A stretch of DNA of 37,150 bases from positions 1-37,150 of the IMG/VR virus record IMGVR_UViG_3300028596_000037; one strand, given 5' to 3'. The DNA comes from a virus. This document shows, piece after piece, positions 33,410-37,150 of the stretch. Below the pieces are notes generated by a model that did no database searches, had not been told where the DNA came from, and saw only the letters and a list, made by a program, of their open reading frames with translations. A program made the position numbers and the translations under genes. Every line of letters starts with the position of its first letter. The first letter of the stretch is position 1.

Positions 33410-34753
33410 ATGGAAGCTCCTCGTTCCTTACAGAACTTAATCTCCTACGCTAACTTCGTTAACGACACACAGAAGAATGAGCGGTTGTTCACCATGACCG
33501 CCATGGCTATCACCCCCACCGAGCAGATAGAACTGTTGATCCCTAACGGCTTTGCTCGGTTGTGTCGTTTTAACACAGGGCGTTCGGACGATTGCCGCAT
33601 TCGTGTGCAGATTCAACCAGGTGTTTACCAGAACCGTATTGTCCCACATCGCGACAACCTCTACATTGAGGTAGTGGAACAAACGGGTATGGATCGGGTA
33701 ATGACACGTTACCGGGCTACCCCGATTGATGCAGATGACCCGGCCATGGAAGGTAACAACACTGCAACGGCTAACCTGGAGTCGAAAGACGCTGTCAACA
33801 TGATCACTGTCCAGTTCCAGTTGTATGAACCGGGCTTTGGCAAACTGCGTAATGAACCAGTGTCTGATATCCTGGTGATGTCGACACTGGACAACGCCAT
33901 GCATGATCTGTTGTGCGAACCAGGTGAGCAATTAGGTCTATCGGGTCCGGATGCCTGGAAAGGTGTGGATATCGAATACCCGATCGATAACGACCGGACG
34001 TTTAAACAGATCGTGGTGCCTTTTGGTACTCGGCTGATTGACCTGGGGTCTTTCCTCCAGAACGACGACCAGTTTGGTATCTACAACACCGGGTTGGGGA
34101 TGTATTACCGAAAAGGTTTGTGGCGCATCTATCCGTTGGTAAGGATGGGGCGTTACGAGAAAGCTCGTCGGGTCCTCAACATCTACCGTCTACCTGAGAA
34201 CGTATTCCCTACCTTGAAGAACACTTGGATCATGGACGACAAGTCCTTGACCATTCTGTCTACAGGTGGGGGTGCGGTCAACGAAGACGATACCGACATC
34301 GATCGTCAAAACAAGGGTGTGGGTAAACGCATTATCTCTGCCGACGCTGTGATGGGTGAAACTGGTCGTTACTACAGTAAAGGTCAAGCCGCCACTACCC
34401 GTGGTGACTCCCTGTCTGAGTATAAGACCGTCAACCGTCAAAGTGGTGAGGAATGGGTGCCTACGGTTGTCACCCCTACTGGCAACATCTGTAAGCACCT
34501 GACGGAAAGTGCCTTGAATGACGTGTCGATCACGACACTGACCTGGCATAACTCCATGGCAACTCTGATTGATCCGTGCATGCCTGTGCGTTACTACTAC
34601 ATGAGTGGCGGTGAATCGCTGATGTATCGTGAAGGTAGTGTGGCAGGTATCCGTTCAGATTACCAGATGGACACTCAGAGTGCTCAACCCATCTTCCGGG
34701 AACACAGTGCTATCTCGATCCAGATCGGGATGGAGGAATATTCGGTCAAGTAG
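33410..34753 (+). CDS. Structural protein, possibly baseplate hub-like (gp27-type)
   Basis: 447 residues, beta-rich. Residues ~40-100 and ~185-245 each read like the pair of related domains of tail-hub proteins: strand-rich, with QPGVYQNRI..RDNLYIEV early and VPFGTRLIDLGSFLQ..FGIYN later. This is a pattern resemblance, not a firm match. GGAAGG ahead of the ATG gives a ribosome site. It is last in the four-gene unit, and an unusual structured region follows the stop. Confidence 0.5.
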   Translation: MEAPRSLQNLISYANFVNDTQKNERLFTMTAMAITPTEQIELLIPNGFARLCRFNTGRSDDCRIRVQIQPGVYQNRIVPHRDNLYIEVVEQTGMDRVMTRYRATPIDADDPAMEGNNTATANLESKDAVNMITVQFQLYEPGFGKLRNEPVSDILVMSTLDNAMHDLLCEPGEQLGLSGPDAWKGVDIEYPIDNDRTFKQIVVPFGTRLIDLGSFLQNDDQFGIYNTGLGMYYRKGLWRIYPLVRMGRYEKARRVLNIYRLPENVFPTLKNTWIMDDKSLTILSTGGGAVNEDDTDIDRQNKGVGKRIISADAVMGETGRYYSKGQAATTRGDSLSEYKTVNRQSGEEWVPTVVTPTGNICKHLTESALNDVSITTLTWHNSMATLIDPCMPVRYYYMSGGESLMYREGSVAGIRSDYQMDTQSAQPIFREHSAISIQIGMEEYSVK

Positions 34754-34854
34754 TTTCCTAGTAGCCCAACTATCTTAATGTATTAATCTGTCTGGGAAAC
34801 CGGGTGGAGGGAACGGTTGGGTTATTTTTGCTATAGGCTAAGCGGAGCTATAGC
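34753..34854 (+). promoter_or_regulatory. Structured intergenic leader with pseudoknot-like pairing
   Basis: Two 9-bp stems, each with one G-U pair, cross each other: GTTTCCTAG (34753-34761) pairs with 34792-34800, and TAGCCCAAC (34762-34770) pairs with 34816-34824. The order 5'-5'-3'-3' is that of a pseudoknot. Five T residues follow (34825-34829), as in a terminator, then TGCTATAGGCTAA (34829-34841). A third 7-bp hairpin GCTATAG/CTATAGC (34830-34836 with 34848-34854) precedes the ribosome site of the next gene. Confidence 0.5.
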
Positions 34855-34878
34855 GACATCCTTAGAGGAGGTATGGGA

Positions 34879-35298
34879 ATGATGACACCTCAAGGTATTA
34901 TCAACTACCACAGGATCGGCCGTAAGGTCCAACAATTGGAAAAGGAGTTAACTATGCAACAAGAAGACACTTTGGAATCCCTGGTTTCTGAACAACCTGC
35001 AACATCCGATGAAAACAAGTTTGCCTGGGCTGCTGATATTTTCCGCGAAGCAGAAGAGTTCCGACGCACCAAACGCGCTGAGATGAAAGCACTGATTGGC
35101 GTCGACAAGCTGTCTGATTATCCACAGGGTCCTCGGAGCGCGGTAAGCTGTCTGGTAGTGCTTCTCCACCAACGCAAGGAAGACATGAACAAGTGGAATG
35201 CTTTCATCATCCACGAACTCCTCGACCTCGTGCCTGGCAATAGTAACGGCTACTTCGAGAAGATCGCCCAGCCAGGCGTTGCGGTGCTCGCTTCGTAA
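34879..35298 (+). CDS. Small helical protein of unknown function, two possible starts
   Basis: 139 residues from the ATG at 34879, helical with Glu and Arg. No family is recognised. Three ATGs cluster here (34873, 34879, 34882). GGAGGT at 34867-34872 best serves 34879. A second in-frame ATG at 34954 has its own AAGGAG (34942-34947) seven bases upstream and would give a 114-residue form lacking the basic helix (GRKVQQLEKEL). Either or both may be used. It follows the structured leader and precedes the cysteine-motif gene at 35310. Confidence 0.7.
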   Translation: MMTPQGIINYHRIGRKVQQLEKELTMQQEDTLESLVSEQPATSDENKFAWAADIFREAEEFRRTKRAEMKALIGVDKLSDYPQGPRSAVSCLVVLLHQRKEDMNKWNAFIIHELLDLVPGNSNGYFEKIAQPGVAVLAS

Positions 35299-35309
35299 GG
35301 AGAGCTAAC

Positions 35310-35528
35310 ATGCGTAAAGAAAACCATCCCCCTGTCCGTGTCTGGGAGAAACCCAACCTCCGTAATACCGTACCGGATATGGGACCGCCTGGCATCCTCC
35401 ATGTCAGTTGCTCTTGTCGAGAACCGTGTAATTGCCATGGGCTTATACGGTTAAGGCTTTTACAAGAGTACCGTGCTGAGAAGGCAGCCAAAGCCTACAC
35501 CCTTTACGCCCAGCAGCAATCCTACTAA
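35310..35528 (+). CDS. Small Cys-rich protein of unknown function
   Basis: 72 residues. C34, C36, C40 and C42 with H43 make a compact C-x-C-x3-C-x-C-H cluster, which could bind zinc or another metal. The N-terminal 30 residues are Pro/Arg-rich. The C-terminal half is a basic helix (IRLRLLQEYRAEKAAKAYTLY). AAGGAGAG lies ahead of the ATG. A perfect 16-bp hairpin follows the stop. It may be a small regulator or host-takeover factor, but that is a guess. Confidence 0.7.
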   Translation: MRKENHPPVRVWEKPNLRNTVPDMGPPGILHVSCSCREPCNCHGLIRLRLLQEYRAEKAAKAYTLYAQQQSY

Positions 35529-35542
35529 GCAAACATAATCCA

Positions 35543-35578
35543 TATACTCCAGGGAGCCTTGCGGCTCCCTGGAGTATA
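35543..35578. terminator. 16-bp perfect hairpin between convergent genes
   Basis: TATACTCCAGGGAGCC (35543-35558) pairs exactly with 35563-35578 around a TTGC loop. It lies between the plus-strand stop at 35528 and the minus-strand stop at 35593. The symmetric stem suggests a bidirectional terminator. Confidence 0.85.
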
Positions 35579-35592
35579 GGTTCGCTTATGCC

Positions 35593-37128
35593 TCAGAGGG
35601 CATCCCAATCCTTCACTTGATTTCCGTTCTCATCAAATTTGTAAGTCAGACTTCGGCGGAACATTGGCTTGCCATTGATATCGTGCTTCAACCCCTTAAC
35701 CGGATCGATATCGTAGATACCAAAGCGTTTCTCCGGAGCACACCCCTCACCCCGTTGTTTACCCACACAGTACGTCCAGTAGTTCTTGAACGAAGTCTTA
35801 GCAACGTGGAACGTGATCTCGACGTCCACTTCGTTGGTAATCTTCGTCGACGTTTCAGTGAGGGATTTACCCGCTACTTCCCGTGCGAAATAAACTTCCG
35901 ACTCTTCATCGGATTCTTGCAACTTCTTCTTCGCATCTGGAGACAGCTGATGCGGTGTAGCGAAACAAATACCACGCGCAATGATGAACGCACGGATCTT
36001 GCGGAAGTGCAACTGGAGTTTGTCAGACTTCGATTCACCTGGCAGTTTGTCGTAGTTCTGCAGACCGCAGTAGTCGTAACCGTAGAAGATGATCTCGTGG
36101 CCTTTCATCTCCAGACGACGAACACGGTTGAACATAGCGTTGCAGTCGTCTTTGCTCGATTCGATCTGGTTGATGATCAGGAACCAGCCATTGTCTTTGA
36201 AGCAGTTGACAATAGCGTTAACGATCTCATCACGGTCAGCGATCTGGAAGTCAGCTTCGATGTCATGACGGACAGTCAATGCCAACTTGTACATCCGCAT
36301 GATAATCAGATCCATGGTATCCTCAGCAGACTCTTGGAGGATAGTAGGGATCTTCGTCGGGTTACGCAGCATAGGCTTGTTGTACAAACCAATCGACGCA
36401 GTGATGTGAGCCATGGTCAGAGACTTACCACGGTTGGTCAGTGCGTTCAACAGGTAGAACTTGCTGCGACGGAATCCACCATCCGGCTCTAAGGCTTCGT
36501 TGAGACCTTGCAGACCAGACTTGAGGATACCTTCCTTACTGTTCTCCTTCTTTGCCATCTCAATGATGCCGTGGAAGGATTCAGGATCATCCGACGTTAC
36601 CGTGTAGACGATTTCCGATTGACGTTCTTCATAAGCTACTGTCATCCGTTCGTTGATCATGTCCGCCAGTTGTACCCATTCTTCTTTGGATACTTCGGAG
36701 TGATCTTTGTAGAACAGACTCTTAACCGCCTTACGCCAACGGTTACCAAATTCTTTGCCTTCGAGGCTCAGACGGATCTCGCTGATGTGCTTGTAGATCA
36801 GTCGACGGGTCATCTCTTCCTTCTCGAGATCCTCCAACCCATCTTCAATTGCTGCCTTCAGATCTTCGTCGCCCTTACAGAACAACCGCACACGCATCAT
36901 CAAGTTTGATTTTATAAGCACGACATCGTCGGAAGGCTGGTCAATCAGCCACGAGATAGTTGCTCTGATGCTATCCCGAGCCTCCTTGTCCTGTGCGAAC
37001 ACATCCGGAGGAGGAGCTGGCAGCTCGTCTAAAGTTTCCTCGAGTTCCTTTAGAAGATTTGTATCATCCAGTTTCTTGGCCTGGTAAATTGCCGACAGCA
37101 GTTTAACCAATACCAGCAAGTCATTCAT
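35593..37128 (-). CDS. DnaB-like replicative DNA helicase (RecA fold)
   Basis: 511 residues. The C-terminal half has the DnaB order: Walker A ALTNRGKS (229-236, with Ala in place of the usual Gly), a Walker B-like strand EIIFYGYDY (345-353, D352), then the ATPHQLS motif (390-396) with the sensor glutamine. Near the end, GKQRGEG resembles the KxRNGxxG arginine finger loop of DnaB. The N-terminal ~200 residues are helical and do not obviously match the DnaB N-domain. It should unwind phage DNA ahead of the polymerase as a hexamer. The ATG at 37128 has AAGGAG upstream (minus strand, 37136-37141). What precedes the gene is outside the window. Confidence 0.85.
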   Translation of the reverse strand: MNDLLVLVKLLSAIYQAKKLDDTNLLKELEETLDELPAPPPDVFAQDKEARDSIRATISWLIDQPSDDVVLIKSNLMMRVRLFCKGDEDLKAAIEDGLEDLEKEEMTRRLIYKHISEIRLSLEGKEFGNRWRKAVKSLFYKDHSEVSKEEWVQLADMINERMTVAYEERQSEIVYTVTSDDPESFHGIIEMAKKENSKEGILKSGLQGLNEALEPDGGFRRSKFYLLNALTNRGKSLTMAHITASIGLYNKPMLRNPTKIPTILQESAEDTMDLIIMRMYKLALTVRHDIEADFQIADRDEIVNAIVNCFKDNGWFLIINQIESSKDDCNAMFNRVRRLEMKGHEIIFYGYDYCGLQNYDKLPGESKSDKLQLHFRKIRAFIIARGICFATPHQLSPDAKKKLQESDEESEVYFAREVAGKSLTETSTKITNEVDVEITFHVAKTSFKNYWTYCVGKQRGEGCAPEKRFGIYDIDPVKGLKHDINGKPMFRRSLTYKFDENGNQVKDWDAL

Positions 37129-37150
37129 TCAGACTACTCCTTAGGAGCGT

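Noticed and set aside
1-37150. tRNA, rRNA, CRISPR array, insertion sequence or attachment site
   Set aside because: No cloverleaf, spaced direct repeats, transposase or matching terminal repeats were seen on reading either strand.

Overview
The window looks like part of a giant (jumbo) myovirus genome of the phiKZ-related group, probably infecting Pseudomonas. The evidence is the combination of genes. There is an RNA polymerase beta' fragment with the four-cysteine zinc site, a B-family DNA polymerase polypeptide that stops after polymerase motif A, a DnaB-like replicative helicase, a UvsW-like SF2 helicase, a gp6-like baseplate wedge protein, and a family of Lys-rich helical proteins with acidic propeptides ending in a G-x-E cleavage site. 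That last family matches the inner-body proteins of phiKZ. No host genes, tRNA, rRNA, insertion sequence or CRISPR array was seen. Host and genus are inferred, not shown by the sequence. Major capsid, portal, terminase, sheath, PhuZ and the nucleus-shell protein are not in this window.

Layout. 47-3083 (+): SF2 helicase and three small unknown genes, closed by an intrinsic terminator. 3150-5412 (-): RNA polymerase beta' C-terminal part and an overlapping unknown partner. 5453-10452 (+): an unknown Lys-rich protein, a cysteine-containing protein with a candidate -1 frameshift on a seven-T run, its continuation frame, a helical protein and the first inner-body-like protein. 10515-12311 (-): exonuclease/motif-A half of DNA polymerase. 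12390-16418 (+): a membrane-anchored HExxH (M48-like) protease, a small gene, a second inner-body-like protein and a helical protein. 16469-20484 (-): large baseplate wedge protein and a structural partner. 20518-29804 (+): virion-type helical proteins and four more inner-body-like proteins. 29868-34753 (+): four tightly coupled structural genes, possibly tail, neck or hub. 34879-35528 (+): two small genes behind a structured leader. 35593-37128 (-): DnaB-like helicase.

Genes are packed with ATGA, TGATG or 8-base overlaps. Strand switches are marked by near-perfect hairpins at convergent ends and by short AT-rich gaps at divergent starts. The strongest biological themes are virion maturation by proteolysis (six proteins with a matching cleavage site), packaging of a multi-part RNA polymerase with an inner body, and genes split into separate polypeptides. 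The most unusual observations are the T7 frameshift candidate at 7935-7941, the M48-like membrane protease inside the structural cluster, the polymerase break between motifs A and B, and a pseudoknot-shaped leader at 34753-34824.
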